A stretch of DNA of 41,943 bases from Pseudomonadota bacterium (GCA_023426545.1 JAFAAN010000074.1:1-41943), one strand, 5' to 3'. Positions 22,834 through 34,961 are shown, numbered from the stretch's first letter. Notes: generated from the sequence alone by a model not told the origin. A program made the numbers and translations.

Positions 22834-25800
22834 GTGCCAGCCGTGCAATCCACCGCCGATATCCGAGAGATCCTCCCGCCTCAGGACACCCAGTGGCTGC
22901 GTGCCCTGAAGGCCGAAGTTCAACCCACGACCTTCAAGCAGGGGCGGGAGGTGGCGGAGTCGCGCCGCGTCTTCGGCCTCCAGCGCGAAGGTGACCGCAT
23001 CAGCGCCCAGGTCGCCAGCTCCTCCGGTGCGCGGTACCAGACGGCCCTGCTGCTGGGGAACGGCCGGGCCACGTCCACGTGCACCTGCGCGTCGTGGAAC
23101 GTCGGTGGCCCGCACTGCAAACACGTGGTGGCCGCGGCGCTCATCTACGCCGCCCGCTTCCGCTCGCCCGGACCGCCGCAGCCCCGCCCGGAGCCCGTGG
23201 CACCCGCGCCCGCGCCCACGGAGGTCATCGCGGCCGAGGACGAGGTCCCCGTGGAGCCGATTCCGTCGAGCGGCGACCCGGTGAGCCTGCCGGCCCTGGC
23301 CAAGGTGGAGAGCTGGCTCGGCCTGTCCTCCCAGCCCGACTACGAGTTCTTCTATCGGCTGACCGCGGCGAGCAACGCCAATGGCAGCATGCGGCAGTGG
23401 ATCCTCGACGTGCGCCGCCAGGACGCGCAGACGAAGGGGCCCATCCACGTCAAGCGCCTGCTCCAGGCGGGGGGCCGCCTCTCTCCCGCGGACGAGCGCG
23501 TCTTCCTCACGCTGTCGCGCCACGAGCACCGCTACGACTCGCGCCTGGTCCTGTCCGACGAGGAGCTGAGCGAGGCGCTGGAGCTGCTGCGCCACCGCCG
23601 CGTCATCTACCGCGGCACCCAGCTCATCAACACGGAGACGCCGGTGCGGCCCCAGATTCATCTGGAGTCCCGCGCGGACGGCGCCACCGCGCGCATCGAG
23701 CTGCTCTTCCCGGACAACGCGAGCCTCCCGCTCAAGGACGTCATCCTCCTGGCGGGCCGCCGCACCTGGGTCATCCAGGGGCAGAACCTGCACCCGGTGG
23801 AGCCGGACTTCCCGCCGCGCCTGCTGCGCAAGTGGCTGCTCGAGCCGAGCATGTCCTTCCCCACGGGGCAGCTGGACCGCGTGCTGACCTTCTTCGCCGC
23901 GCACCTGCCGCGCTTCCGCATGGCGCTGAAGGCGGACGACATCGATGTGGACGAGGCCGTGGAGCCGCGCTTCATGCTCACCCTCGAGGGCAGCCCCGAG
24001 CGCGTGAAGGTGCAGCTCGCCGCGAAGTACGGGCAGACGACGGTGCCCGTGTCTCCCGTCGCCACGCACCTGGGCTACGCCAGCGGGGTGGGCGCGGACA
24101 GCCGCAAGCTGTACCGGCGCCGCGAGGAGCTGGAGCGCGCCGCGGGCAAGCAGCTCCTGGACCTGGGCCTGCGCTTCGATGCGCAGGCGCACGCCTTCGA
24201 CGCCACGAGTGACACCGCGCTGGAGTTCTGGGCCCGGGGGCTGGCCTCGCTCCCCGCGGAGTGGGAGCGCTTTGGCGCGCAGGCCCCCAAGGTGCGCCTG
24301 CGTCCGAAGCTCAAGCCGCGCATCCGCGTGGGCATGAGCGGCGTGCAGTGGTTCGACCTGGACGCCGAGTTCGTCACCGACGACCAGGCGGTGGACCTGG
24401 GCGCGGTGCGCATGTGGCTGGACTCCGGCCGCCGCTTCGTGCCCCTGAAGGACGGCACCTTCGCGGAGGCGGACCCCGTCGAGCTCAAGCGCGTGGCGGA
24501 CCTGCTCGAGGAGGCCGGCGCGCTGCCGGGCCGCTCGCGCACGCGGCTGCCGCTGCACCAGGCCGTCGCGCTGGACCTGCTGGCGGACCTGGGGGAGTTC
24601 ACCGAGGTGGAGGCCAAGGCGCGCCAGGCGATGCTGGAGCTGCGCGAGACGGCGGGCGTTCCCAAGGTGGCCGTCCCCGAGGGGCTCCAGGCCACGCTGC
24701 GCCACTACCAGGAGGCGGGCCTGTCCTGGCTCTGGTTCCTGCGCCGCCACGGCCTGTCCGGCATCCTCGCGGACGACATGGGTCTGGGAAAGACCATCCA
24801 GTCGCTCAGCCTGATGCAGAAGGTGGCCAACGACGAGGGCCGCAAGCCGTCGCTCGTGGTGGCCCCCACCAGCGTGCTGGCCAACTGGGAGCGCGAGGCC
24901 GAGCGCTTCACGCCGGGGCTGAAGACCATGGTGTGGCACGGCCAGGACCGCAGGGAGCGGGCGGAGGTCCTGAAGGAGATGGACCTGGTCCTCACGTCCT
25001 ATGCGCTGGTCCGCCGCGACCTGGACCAGCTGTCCCAGGTGGGCTTCCGCTACGTCATCCTGGACGAGGCGCAGAACATCAAGAACGCCGACAGCGCCAC
25101 CGCGCAGGCGTGCAAGGCGCTGCCCAGCGAGACGCGCCTGGCGCTCACCGGTACGCCGCTGGAGAACCGCCTCTCCGAGCTCTGGAGCATCTTCGACTTC
25201 CTGATGCCGGGCTTCCTCGGCAGCGCGGATGGCTTCGGGGACCGCTACGAGCAGCCCATCCAGGTGGCCAACGACGCCTCGGCGAAGGACCGGCTGCGCC
25301 GCCGCATCCAGCCCTTCATCCTGCGCCGCTTGAAGACGGAGGTGGCCAAGGACCTGCCGCCGAAGACGGAGAGCGTCGCCTGGTGCGAGATGGAGCCCGG
25401 CCAGGCCGCGCTCTATCGCGAGGTGCTGGAGGAGAGCCGCCGCAAGGTTCACGAGAGCATCGAGAAGGTCGGCTTCAAGCGCAGCCGCGTGTCCATCCTG
25501 GCCGCGCTGATGCGCCTGCGTCAGGTGTGCTGCGACCCGCGCCTGCTCAAGCTGCCGCCCGGCACGCTGATGCCGCCCAGCGCGAAGGTGGAGCGCTTCC
25601 TCCAACTGGTGGAGGACCTGGTGGCGGAGGGCCACCGCGCGCTCGTCTTCAGCCAGTTCACGGAGATGCTGGAGCTGCTGAAGCAGGAGGCGGACAAGAA
25701 GGGCCTGCGCTACCTCTACCTGGACGGCCGCACCAAGGACCGCATGGGGAAGGTGGACGAGTACAACAACCCGGACGGCCCTCCGCTCTTCTTCATCTCC

Positions 25801-26094
25801 CTCAAGGCGGGCGGCACCGGCCTCAACCTCACCGCGGCCGACTACGTCATCCACTTCGACCCGTGGTGGAACCCCGCCGTGGAGGACCAGGCCACCGACC
25901 GGACCCACCGCATCGGCCAGACGCGCGCGGTCATCAGCTACAAGCTGATCACCCGCGGCACCGTGGAGGAGAAGATTCTCGCCCTCCAGCGCCGCAAGCG
26001 GGACCTCGCCGCCGGGGTGCTCGGCGGGGACGGCGAAGACCTGGGCCGGACGCTCACCGAAGAAGACCTCCAGGACCTTTTCACGGAAGTCTGA
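22834..26094 (+). CDS. SWIM-domain SNF2/RapA-family helicase-like ATPase
   Basis: About 1086 aa. A GTG at 22834 is taken as start; GTG 22843 is equally possible and an upstream ATG at 22723 is less likely. An N-terminal SWIM zinc finger (CTCASWN...HCKH, about residues 84-104) is followed by a long bacterial SNF2 N-terminal region and the two RecA-like lobes. Motifs: DDMGLGKTIQSL (Walker A), VAPTSVLANW, VILDEAQNIKN (DEAQ box), LTGTPLENRLSELWSIF, and in lobe 2 LVFSQFTEM, SLKAGGTGLNLTAADYVI and QATDRTHRIGQT. An ATP-driven DNA translocase that remodels protein-DNA or RNA-polymerase complexes; the target is unknown. It lies directly upstream of recN. Confidence 0.93.
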   Translation: MPAVQSTADIREILPPQDTQWLRALKAEVQPTTFKQGREVAESRRVFGLQREGDRISAQVASSSGARYQTALLLGNGRATSTCTCASWNVGGPHCKHVVAAALIYAARFRSPGPPQPRPEPVAPAPAPTEVIAAEDEVPVEPIPSSGDPVSLPALAKVESWLGLSSQPDYEFFYRLTAASNANGSMRQWILDVRRQDAQTKGPIHVKRLLQAGGRLSPADERVFLTLSRHEHRYDSRLVLSDEELSEALELLRHRRVIYRGTQLINTETPVRPQIHLESRADGATARIELLFPDNASLPLKDVILLAGRRTWVIQGQNLHPVEPDFPPRLLRKWLLEPSMSFPTGQLDRVLTFFAAHLPRFRMALKADDIDVDEAVEPRFMLTLEGSPERVKVQLAAKYGQTTVPVSPVATHLGYASGVGADSRKLYRRREELERAAGKQLLDLGLRFDAQAHAFDATSDTALEFWARGLASLPAEWERFGAQAPKVRLRPKLKPRIRVGMSGVQWFDLDAEFVTDDQAVDLGAVRMWLDSGRRFVPLKDGTFAEADPVELKRVADLLEEAGALPGRSRTRLPLHQAVALDLLADLGEFTEVEAKARQAMLELRETAGVPKVAVPEGLQATLRHYQEAGLSWLWFLRRHGLSGILADDMGLGKTIQSLSLMQKVANDEGRKPSLVVAPTSVLANWEREAERFTPGLKTMVWHGQDRRERAEVLKEMDLVLTSYALVRRDLDQLSQVGFRYVILDEAQNIKNADSATAQACKALPSETRLALTGTPLENRLSELWSIFDFLMPGFLGSADGFGDRYEQPIQVANDASAKDRLRRRIQPFILRRLKTEVAKDLPPKTESVAWCEMEPGQAALYREVLEESRRKVHESIEKVGFKRSRVSILAALMRLRQVCCDPRLLKLPPGTLMPPSAKVERFLQLVEDLVAEGHRALVFSQFTEMLELLKQEADKKGLRYLYLDGRTKDRMGKVDEYNNPDGPPLFFISLKAGGTGLNLTAADYVIHFDPWWNPAVEDQATDRTHRIGQTRAVISYKLITRGTVEEKILALQRRKRDLAAGVLGGDGEDLGRTLTEEDLQDLFTEV

Positions 26095-26238
26095 GGACTT
26101 ACGCGGTTGGGGCCCCAACGAGGCCCCTCCCACTCCCGCCCGCCATCCGTGCGCTCAACCCGAACGCCTGTGCAGTGTCAGCCGGACCTGCTAGGGTGTT
26201 CAGTGCCAGGGCCGTCGTACGGACATTGGAGGGCGCGC

Positions 26239-27975
26239 GTGCTGCTGGGTCTGCGGATTTCGAACGTAGCGGTGATCGAGGAGGTGGAGGTGGCGTTCGG
26301 AGCCGGCCTCACCGTCCTCACGGGTGAGACAGGGGCGGGCAAGTCCATCCTCGTGGATGCACTGGGCCTCTTGCTCGGCGGGCGTGCCGACGCGGATGTC
26401 ATCCGCGCCGGGTGCGAGGAGGCGTCTGTAGAGGGCGTCTTCGCGCGCACGCCGGCGCTGGAGGCCCGCCTGGAGGAGCTGGGCCTGCCGGACCTGGGGG
26501 AAGAGGTGCTGGTGCGGCGGGTGCTCGGGCGCACCGGGCGGGGCAAGGCCTACGTCAATGGCTCGCTGGTGACAGTGGGCGTGCTGGGCAAGCTCACGCG
26601 TGGCGTGGTGGACATCGCCGGCCAGCACGAGCACGTCAGCCTCTTCGACTCGGGGCTGCACCGGGTGCTGCTGGACAGGTACGGCAACCTGGAGGAGGTG
26701 CTGGCGTCCTTCTTCCGGGAGTACACGGCCCTGCGCGAGGTGGACGCGCGCATGGAGGCGCTGGGCGGAGACGAGGCGAAGGTGCGCGAGCGCGCCGAGT
26801 TCCTGCGCTTCCAGCTCGATGAGATTGCACGCCTGGACCCGGAGACCGGGGAGGACGCGCGCCTGGACGCCGAGCGCAAGCGGCTGGGCGGGGCGGAGAA
26901 GCTCAAGCGGCATGCCTCGGAGGCGGAGCTGCTGGTGGCCGGCGAGGAGCAGTCCGCCGTGGAGACGGTGGGGCGCGCCCTGGGCCTGGTGCACGAGGCG
27001 GTGAAGTGCGACGCCACGCTGGAGCCGGTGTCGCAGGCGCTGAGCACGGCGCTGTCGGAGCTGGAAGAGGCGCAGCGGCGGCTCAACCGATATGTGGAGG
27101 GGCTGGAGTCGGACCCCTCTCGGCTGGCGGACGTGGAGGAGCGGCTGGATGCGCTCAAGCGCCTGTGCCGCAAGCACGGCACGCACCTGGACGGCCTGCT
27201 GACGAAGCGGGGCGAAATCGAGGTCGAGCTGGGCACGCTGGAGAACCGCAAGGAGATATTGGAGGAGCTGGCCTCCGAGCGGCGGAAGGTGGAGGAGCGG
27301 GCCCGCAAGGCGGCCGCGGCGCTGACGCGTGCCCGCACGGCCAGCGCGGTGGCGTTCTCCGCGCAGGTGCGCGAGGGCCTGGGGCAACTGGCCATGGGCA
27401 AGGCGGCCTTCGAGGTGCGGGTGACGCCGGGCGAGGCCCTGCGGCCGGACGGGGCGGACGACGTGGAGTTCTACTTCAGCGCCAACCCCGGCGAGCCGCC
27501 GCGCGCGCTGTCCAAGGTGGCCTCGGGGGGTGAGGCGAGCCGGCTGCTGCTGGCGCTCAAGAAGGCCCTGGCCGACAGCGACGGGGGCGGGTGCTACATC
27601 CTGGACGAGGCGGACGCGGGCGTCAGCGGCGCCATCGCGGACGTGGTGGGGCGGATGATCAAGGATGTGAGCAGCCACCGTCAGGTGCTGTGCATCACCC
27701 ACCTGCCGCAGGTGGCGGCCTACGCCGACGCGCACCTGCTCATCCGCAAGGGGCTCAAGGGCGGGCGCACCGTCTCCGAGGTGGCGGTGCTGGAGGCGGG
27801 GACCGAGCGGACCCGCGAGCTGGCGCGGATGATGTCGGGCGTGGAGGTGACGCGCGAGGCGCTGGGCGCGGCCGAGGCCCTGGTGCGTTCGGCGCACCGG
27901 GCGCTGGGGACCCGAGCCCGCAGGGAGTCCGGACCGGAGGGGAGCCCCCGGGGACGGCTCCGACGCACCGCGTGA
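26239..27975 (+). CDS. recN: DNA repair protein RecN
   Basis: SMC-like ATPase acting at double-strand breaks. 578 aa from GTG 26239, with GGAGGG 5 bases upstream and the family N-terminus LLGLRISNVAVIEEVEV. Walker A GETGAGKS (residues 29-36), QHEHVSLFDS, a central coiled coil (about residues 150-380) rich in Glu/Arg/Leu, the signature KVASGGEASRLLLALK, Walker B CYILDEADAGVSG and ITHLPQVAAYAD. The ABC signature begins ASGGE where LSGGE is usual. A short basic tail (~25 residues) extends past the usual C-terminus. A heptad-free break near the middle fits the RecN hinge. Confidence 0.95.
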   Translation: MLLGLRISNVAVIEEVEVAFGAGLTVLTGETGAGKSILVDALGLLLGGRADADVIRAGCEEASVEGVFARTPALEARLEELGLPDLGEEVLVRRVLGRTGRGKAYVNGSLVTVGVLGKLTRGVVDIAGQHEHVSLFDSGLHRVLLDRYGNLEEVLASFFREYTALREVDARMEALGGDEAKVRERAEFLRFQLDEIARLDPETGEDARLDAERKRLGGAEKLKRHASEAELLVAGEEQSAVETVGRALGLVHEAVKCDATLEPVSQALSTALSELEEAQRRLNRYVEGLESDPSRLADVEERLDALKRLCRKHGTHLDGLLTKRGEIEVELGTLENRKEILEELASERRKVEERARKAAAALTRARTASAVAFSAQVREGLGQLAMGKAAFEVRVTPGEALRPDGADDVEFYFSANPGEPPRALSKVASGGEASRLLLALKKALADSDGGGCYILDEADAGVSGAIADVVGRMIKDVSSHRQVLCITHLPQVAAYADAHLLIRKGLKGGRTVSEVAVLEAGTERTRELARMMSGVEVTREALGAAEALVRSAHRALGTRARRESGPEGSPRGRLRRTA

Positions 27976-27999
27976 ATTACAGATGGTGCATCCGTGTCC

Positions 28000-28028
28000 T
28001 TGCCCCGTCCTTGGGGCTCACATAGCAT
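28000..28028 (+). promoter_or_regulatory. Possible promoter giving a leaderless PP2C mRNA
   Basis: TTGCCC (28000-28005), a 17-base spacer and TAGCAT (28023-28028) would start transcription at about 28035-28036, on the GTG taken as the PP2C start. Moderate match only. Confidence 0.35.
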
Positions 28029-28035
28029 CCCGGGT

Positions 28036-28833
28036 GTGTCCAGCACCGCAGGGCAGACCGCGGCCTCCCGCTTGAAGATAATCTCCGCCGGCCTGACGGA
28101 TGTCGGGCGCAAACGCAATCACAACGAGGACAGCTTCCTCATTGATGATGAGCTCCAGCTCTACGTCGTCGCCGATGGGATGGGCGGCCACGCTGGGGGT
28201 GGTACGGCGTCACGCATCGCCGTGGAGACCATCGACAAGGAGATGCGCCGGGCGCGGGAGGGCAAGGACAACCCGTTTCTCTCCGTGCCCAACCTCCAGG
28301 ATTCCCCCATCCCGGAGGCGCTGCGCACCGCCGTGGAGCGGGCCTGTCTGGCCATCTTCACGGCCGCGCAGGAGGACGCGCGCCTGTCCGGCATGGGCAC
28401 CACCGTCATCTCCCTGGTGATGCGCGACGAGCACGCCTTCTTCGCCCATGTCGGGGACAGCCGCGCGTACCTCATCCGCGGCGACCTCATCCAGCAGATC
28501 TCCGAGGACCACTCGCTGGTCAACGAGCAGATCAAGGCCGGGATGATTACCCCGGAAGAGGCGAAGCACTCCCGCTACAAGAACATCATCACCCGCTCGG
28601 TGGGCTTCGAGGAGGAGGTGCAGGTGGACGTCATGGGGCTGGTGTCCGAGCCCGGTGACATCTTCCTCCTCTGCTCGGACGGCCTCGCGAACATGATGGA
28701 GGACCGGGAAATCCACGAAGTGGTGGCGAATGCGCGGACCTTCGAGGAGGTCCCCAAGCGTCTCATCGATTTCGCCAACGAGCGAGGCGGGGACGACAAC
28801 ATCACGGTCATCGTGGTGCGGGTGGAAGCCTGA
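28036..28833 (+). CDS. PP2C-family serine/threonine phosphatase
   Basis: Metal-dependent protein phosphatase, 265 aa from GTG 28036; an in-frame GTG at 27994 would add 14 residues and neither has a clear ribosome site. PP2C motifs in order: GLTDVGRKRNHNEDSF with the metal Asp region, YVVADGMGGHAGG, GMGTTV, FFAHVGDSRAYLI, SEDHSLVNEQ, ITRSVGF, FLLCSDGLANMM and GGDDNITVIVV. All metal-binding Asp residues are present. No membrane segment. It probably reverses Hanks-type kinases, which are numerous in myxobacteria. No kinase is encoded nearby. Confidence 0.94.
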   Translation: MSSTAGQTAASRLKIISAGLTDVGRKRNHNEDSFLIDDELQLYVVADGMGGHAGGGTASRIAVETIDKEMRRAREGKDNPFLSVPNLQDSPIPEALRTAVERACLAIFTAAQEDARLSGMGTTVISLVMRDEHAFFAHVGDSRAYLIRGDLIQQISEDHSLVNEQIKAGMITPEEAKHSRYKNIITRSVGFEEEVQVDVMGLVSEPGDIFLLCSDGLANMMEDREIHEVVANARTFEEVPKRLIDFANERGGDDNITVIVVRVEA

Positions 28834-28886
28834 CACACCGGGAGTCTGGACGAGGCGACAGCGGACCTCCCTCGGGTCTGTTGACC

Positions 28887-28915
28887 TTGACACTCTTGGA
28901 ACGTGAGTGGTAGCT
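28887..28915 (+). promoter_or_regulatory. Possible promoter upstream of the M23 peptidase gene
   Basis: A perfect -35 box TTGACA (28887-28892) is followed after 17 bases by GTAGCT, a poor -10. It sits in the 220-base gap before the peptidase gene, which shows no other feature. Confidence 0.35.
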
Positions 28916-29053
28916 GCCCCAACGTTTCCAGCCGAGGCGAAATGCCGGTGGGTGACGAAGCGGGAGGGGTAGGCGGCGGGGGGAGGTGTTGCGCGAGAGC
29001 AAGCGACTTAGCTTGCTTCGCCAGAAGTCCCACGCAAGCAGGGGAGCAGTCCC

Positions 29054-29971
29054 GTGGCGAAAAAGTCCTTCACACTGATGGTGATTCCGGATCACGACGC
29101 TCCGGTCAAGCGGTACACCATCCAGCGGTCCTTCCTCACCCAGGTGGGGATGGGGCTGATGCTCGTGGTGGGACTGGGCGTGGGCGCGAGCGTCCACTAC
29201 TTCCAGGTGGCCGCGGACGCTTCGGAGAACCGCATCCTCCGCGAGGAGAACCTGACGCTGCGCTCGCAGCTGAAGTCGGTGCGTGAGCGCATCGAGCACA
29301 TCGGCTCTACGTTGGATCGGGTGGAGCGCTTCGACCAGAAGCTGCGCGCGGTGACGCTGCTGTCGGATCCGCAGCGCAACCTGGCCATGGGGCCGACGGA
29401 GCCCGAAGTCGGGACGACGGCGCCGGCGACGGACACGCAGTTCACGCAGCTGACCTCCACGGAGACGCCCAAGGCGCTGGTGAGCCGGCTGGACCGCCTG
29501 AGCGCGGAGGCCACCCGCCAGGAGCAGAGCCTCCAGGAGCTGCAGGCCTACTTCCAGGACCAGAAGTCGCTGCTGGCGTCCACGCCGTCCATCTGGCCCA
29601 CCCGCGGCTGGGTGACGAGCGACTTCGGCTCGCGCCTGGACCCGTACACCGCTGATCGCGTCATGCACGGCGGCATGGACATCGCGGCGCCGCACGGCAA
29701 GGAAGTCTACTCGCCGTCGGACGGCACGGTGGTGTTCGCTGGCCTCGAAGGGGGCTACGGCAACGTGCTCGTCATCGACCACGGCTACGGCATCAAGACG
29801 CGCTACGGCCACCTGTCGAAGATGCTGGTGAAGGCCGGCGACAAGGTGAAGCGCGGCATGCACATCGCCGCCGTCGGCAACACCGGCCGCTCCACCGGCC
29901 CGCACCTCCACTACGAGGTCCGGGTCAACGGCATCGGCCAGAACCCGCGCAAGTTCATCCTCGAGGAGTAG
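29054..29971 (+). CDS. M23-family peptidoglycan peptidase, membrane-anchored
   Basis: 305 aa from a GTG at 29054, with GGGGAG upstream. One N-terminal membrane helix (about residues 30-50, FLTQVGMGLMLVVGLGVG) anchors it with the rest in the periplasm. A coiled coil (~58-105) and linker lead to the M23 (LytM-type) domain: DFGSRLDPYT, HGGMDIAAP with the metal-binding H-x3-D, VVFAGLEGGYGN, RYGHLS and the GPHLHYEVR HxH motif. The Zn ligands are intact, so active endopeptidase function is likely rather than a NlpD/EnvC-type activator. The coiled coil hints at a partner protein. Confidence 0.93.
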   Translation: MAKKSFTLMVIPDHDAPVKRYTIQRSFLTQVGMGLMLVVGLGVGASVHYFQVAADASENRILREENLTLRSQLKSVRERIEHIGSTLDRVERFDQKLRAVTLLSDPQRNLAMGPTEPEVGTTAPATDTQFTQLTSTETPKALVSRLDRLSAEATRQEQSLQELQAYFQDQKSLLASTPSIWPTRGWVTSDFGSRLDPYTADRVMHGGMDIAAPHGKEVYSPSDGTVVFAGLEGGYGNVLVIDHGYGIKTRYGHLSKMLVKAGDKVKRGMHIAAVGNTGRSTGPHLHYEVRVNGIGQNPRKFILEE

Positions 29972-29995
29972 TCCCCCGCGGGCTCCGTCCGCCCC

Positions 29996-30700
29996 TCACA
30001 GGGTGGCGGGGCCGGGGATGGCGCCGTCCAACCGGATGCGCCGCCGCTGCAGTCCCTGTGCGCGCCCGGTGCGCTCCATGACGTGGGTGCGCTCCAGCTC
30101 CGCCCACAGCAGGGGGCCCAGCACCTGCCAGTGCGAGGGGGCATCCACCGTCAGCTCCAGCAGGCTCACCGTCCACGAGGGCACGTCCGCGTCGGGCGTG
30201 GACTCGGGCAGCACGCGCCGGACGTCCTGGGCCAGCCGCTCACGCGTGGGGCCGGCGAGGTGCTCATCCACGGTGAGCTGGGAGGTGGGCACCAGCAGCG
30301 CCGCGAAGGCGTCCGCGTGGATGCGCACCACCTTCGCGCCGGGGTACTGCGCGGAGAGGGACTCCACCGTGGCGCGCAGCACGGCGTCCCCGGTGGGGAA
30401 GCCGAAGCGGGCGTTGACGTTGATCATCCCCTGCACGTCGGCGATGACGGCGCCCACGCGCCACCCGTCATGGTGGGCATGGGTGGACAGGTCGTACTCC
30501 TCCTTGAGGAGGTTGCCCTGGGTGAGGGCGGGCACCTGGAGGGCGCCCGTCTTCGCGTCCGGCTGGCCGCGGCGGGCCTGCTCCGCCTGGAGGAGCACCT
30601 CCACGGCGGCCTGCACCGGCGCCTGGGGGCTGCGGGTGAGCACCCAGGGGTGGAGGGCGATGAGGGCGGTGGCGGTGGCGTCGTCGAGCGGGTAGGGCAT
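29996..30700 (-). CDS. Degenerate GGDEF-domain protein
   Basis: 234 aa from ATG 30700, with GGGGG just upstream. Residues ~78-140 keep the shape of a GGDEF domain (GAVIADVQGMINVNARFG, then PTGDAVLRATVESL, and RIHADAFAALL), but the active-site motif reads HADAF (residues 128-132) instead of GGDEF. The substrate-binding D and the I-site are also missing. It cannot be a diguanylate cyclase and may be a binding or regulatory protein. No sensor domain or membrane segment. It lies 41 bases downstream of rlmM on the same strand, so probably co-transcribed. Confidence 0.75.
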   Translation of the reverse strand: MPYPLDDATATALIALHPWVLTRSPQAPVQAAVEVLLQAEQARRGQPDAKTGALQVPALTQGNLLKEEYDLSTHAHHDGWRVGAVIADVQGMINVNARFGFPTGDAVLRATVESLSAQYPGAKVVRIHADAFAALLVPTSQLTVDEHLAGPTRERLAQDVRRVLPESTPDADVPSWTVSLLELTVDAPSHWQVLGPLLWAELERTHVMERTGRAQGLQRRRIRLDGAIPGPATL

Positions 30701-30741
30701 GGCCCCCTTGTGTAGCGCGTCCTCCGCCTCCGCGCAGGGCC

Positions 30742-31971
30742 TCACTTCAGCTTGTGGGCGGTGACGGTGACCTCGTCCCGGTCGTGGTAGAGCTGACGGA
30801 CGGTGAGGCCCTCCCAGCCGCCCTCCTGGGCGAGCGTGTGGCGCACCCGCAGCAGGATGGGGTTCTTGTCCTTCATCGGCAGCTTGATGTTGGCCACCAG
30901 GTGGCGCGCCCAGCCGCGGCGGCCCCACTTGGCCAGCAGCTGCGCCACCTCCAGGGGACGCCACGCCATGTCGCAGAAGAGCCAGTCCACCGGTTCTTCG
31001 GGCGCGTAGGCGAAGGCGCTCTCCTGGACGTGCTTCACCCGCGCGTGGCCCGTCAGCTCCGGCATCAGCCGGGCCGGGTCCACCGCCACCACCCTGGCGC
31101 CGCGGCTCACCAGCCGCTGCGTCCACCCACCCGGGGCCGCGCCCAGGTCCACGCAGACATCGCCGCGCCCGGGCTCGAAGGGGAGCCCGTCCAGCGCCTC
31201 CTCCAGCTTCATGGCCGCCCGCGACGGGGCATCCCCCGCCCGGCGCATGCGCCTGCGTCCGCCCGGCGCCAGGGACAGGGCCTCGCGCGCGGGCACCGCG
31301 CCCACCACCGTCACGTCGTCCGGCGCCACGCACAGCGAGACGAGCAGGGCGCCCGCCTCGCGCGCACGCTGGGCGTCATCGACGCGGCGCTCCAGCGGCA
31401 GCCGGGCGCTCACGGCGGCCTCCAGCGCCTCCGCCACGGGGGCCAGCGCGTTGCCACGGGCCGTATCCGGCGTGAAGGCGTGTAGCACCCAGGGCGCGTG
31501 TCCGGGGAGCGCCAGCACCGCCTGGGCGGCGGCCTGGGCGGCGGTTTCCGGGGCGGTGGCCTGGGCGGCGGTTTCCGGGGCGGTGGCCTCCAGGGAGGCT
31601 AGAATCCGGTAGCCTGCGCGGGCGAAGGCCGGAGGCGGGCCGGAGATGGGGTCGCTCTCCACCAGGGCTTCACCCAGCAGGCGCGGCCCGGCGCCGGCCC
31701 AGGCCAGCTCCTCGAAGAGGTGGGCCTCGAAGCCGGCGCGGCACGTCCACAGCCAGCGCCCGGGCCGGGCGGCCAGCGTCCGGGCGGGTGGGGCAGGGGG
31801 CATGGCCCGGGGAGGCGCGCTGGGAGCAGGCGCCGGGGTGTGGGCAGGGGCCTTGCCCCGGGGGGCAGGACCCTGGCGCTTCGCCGGGGCTGCGGGGCGC
31901 CCAGAGTGTCGGGGGGAAGGGTGTCGAGAAGGCCGGGCCGGGCCGCGGCGTTGTTTTCGTGTGGAGGACAT
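30742..31971 (-). CDS. rlmM: 23S rRNA 2'-O-ribose methyltransferase RlmM
   Basis: SAM-dependent methylation of C2498 in 23S rRNA. 409 aa from ATG 31971. After a Pro/Arg/Ala-rich, probably disordered N-terminus of about 70 residues comes a THUMP-like region (WTCRAGFEAHLFEELA) and the Rossmann methyltransferase: DVCVDLGAAPGGWTQRL (SAM site), VVAVDPARLMP, VDWLFCDMAWRP and NIKLPMKDKNP with the catalytic Lys/Asp set. A perfect 27-bp tandem duplication lies inside the gene. The N-terminal extension is longer than in E. coli. The ribosome site at 31971 is weak, so the start is less sure than the family. Divergent from secA. Confidence 0.9.
   Translation of the reverse strand: MSSTRKQRRGPARPSRHPSPRHSGRPAAPAKRQGPAPRGKAPAHTPAPAPSAPPRAMPPAPPARTLAARPGRWLWTCRAGFEAHLFEELAWAGAGPRLLGEALVESDPISGPPPAFARAGYRILASLEATAPETAAQATAPETAAQAAAQAVLALPGHAPWVLHAFTPDTARGNALAPVAEALEAAVSARLPLERRVDDAQRAREAGALLVSLCVAPDDVTVVGAVPAREALSLAPGGRRRMRRAGDAPSRAAMKLEEALDGLPFEPGRGDVCVDLGAAPGGWTQRLVSRGARVVAVDPARLMPELTGHARVKHVQESAFAYAPEEPVDWLFCDMAWRPLEVAQLLAKWGRRGWARHLVANIKLPMKDKNPILLRVRHTLAQEGGWEGLTVRQLYHDRDEVTVTAHKLK
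31531..31584. repeat. Perfect 27-bp tandem duplication inside rlmM
   Basis: Two identical 27-base units (31531-31557 and 31558-31584) encode TAPETAAQA twice in a linker of RlmM. In frame, so copy number can vary without breaking the gene. Confidence 0.85.
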
Positions 31972-31998
31972 TGCGTGCGCGAGGTTCCGCTTTACTCT
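31971..31998 (+). promoter_or_regulatory. Possible secA promoter
   Basis: TTGCGT (31971-31976), a 16-base spacer and TACTCT (31993-31998) partly match the vegetative consensus. The site overlaps the rlmM start codon, so the divergent genes would interfere. Confidence 0.3.
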
Positions 31999-32141
31999 GA
32001 GCCGCTTCGTGGTGGGCGGCCGACCGGGTGGAAGTTTCGGCGGACGCACGTGGTTTCCATACGTTTCTCCCTTACACCTCCAGGGATTTCCCTTCACTCG
32101 CCGCCGTCCTTCGAGGATTCTCCGGCGAGAGAGCCGACCGA

Positions 32142-34961
<2,820 letters not shown>

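Noticed and set aside
32028..32141. 38-residue N-terminal extension of SecA or a SecM-like leader peptide
   Set aside because: It is in frame with secA without a stop, has no ribosome site, and the family N-terminus begins at 32142.
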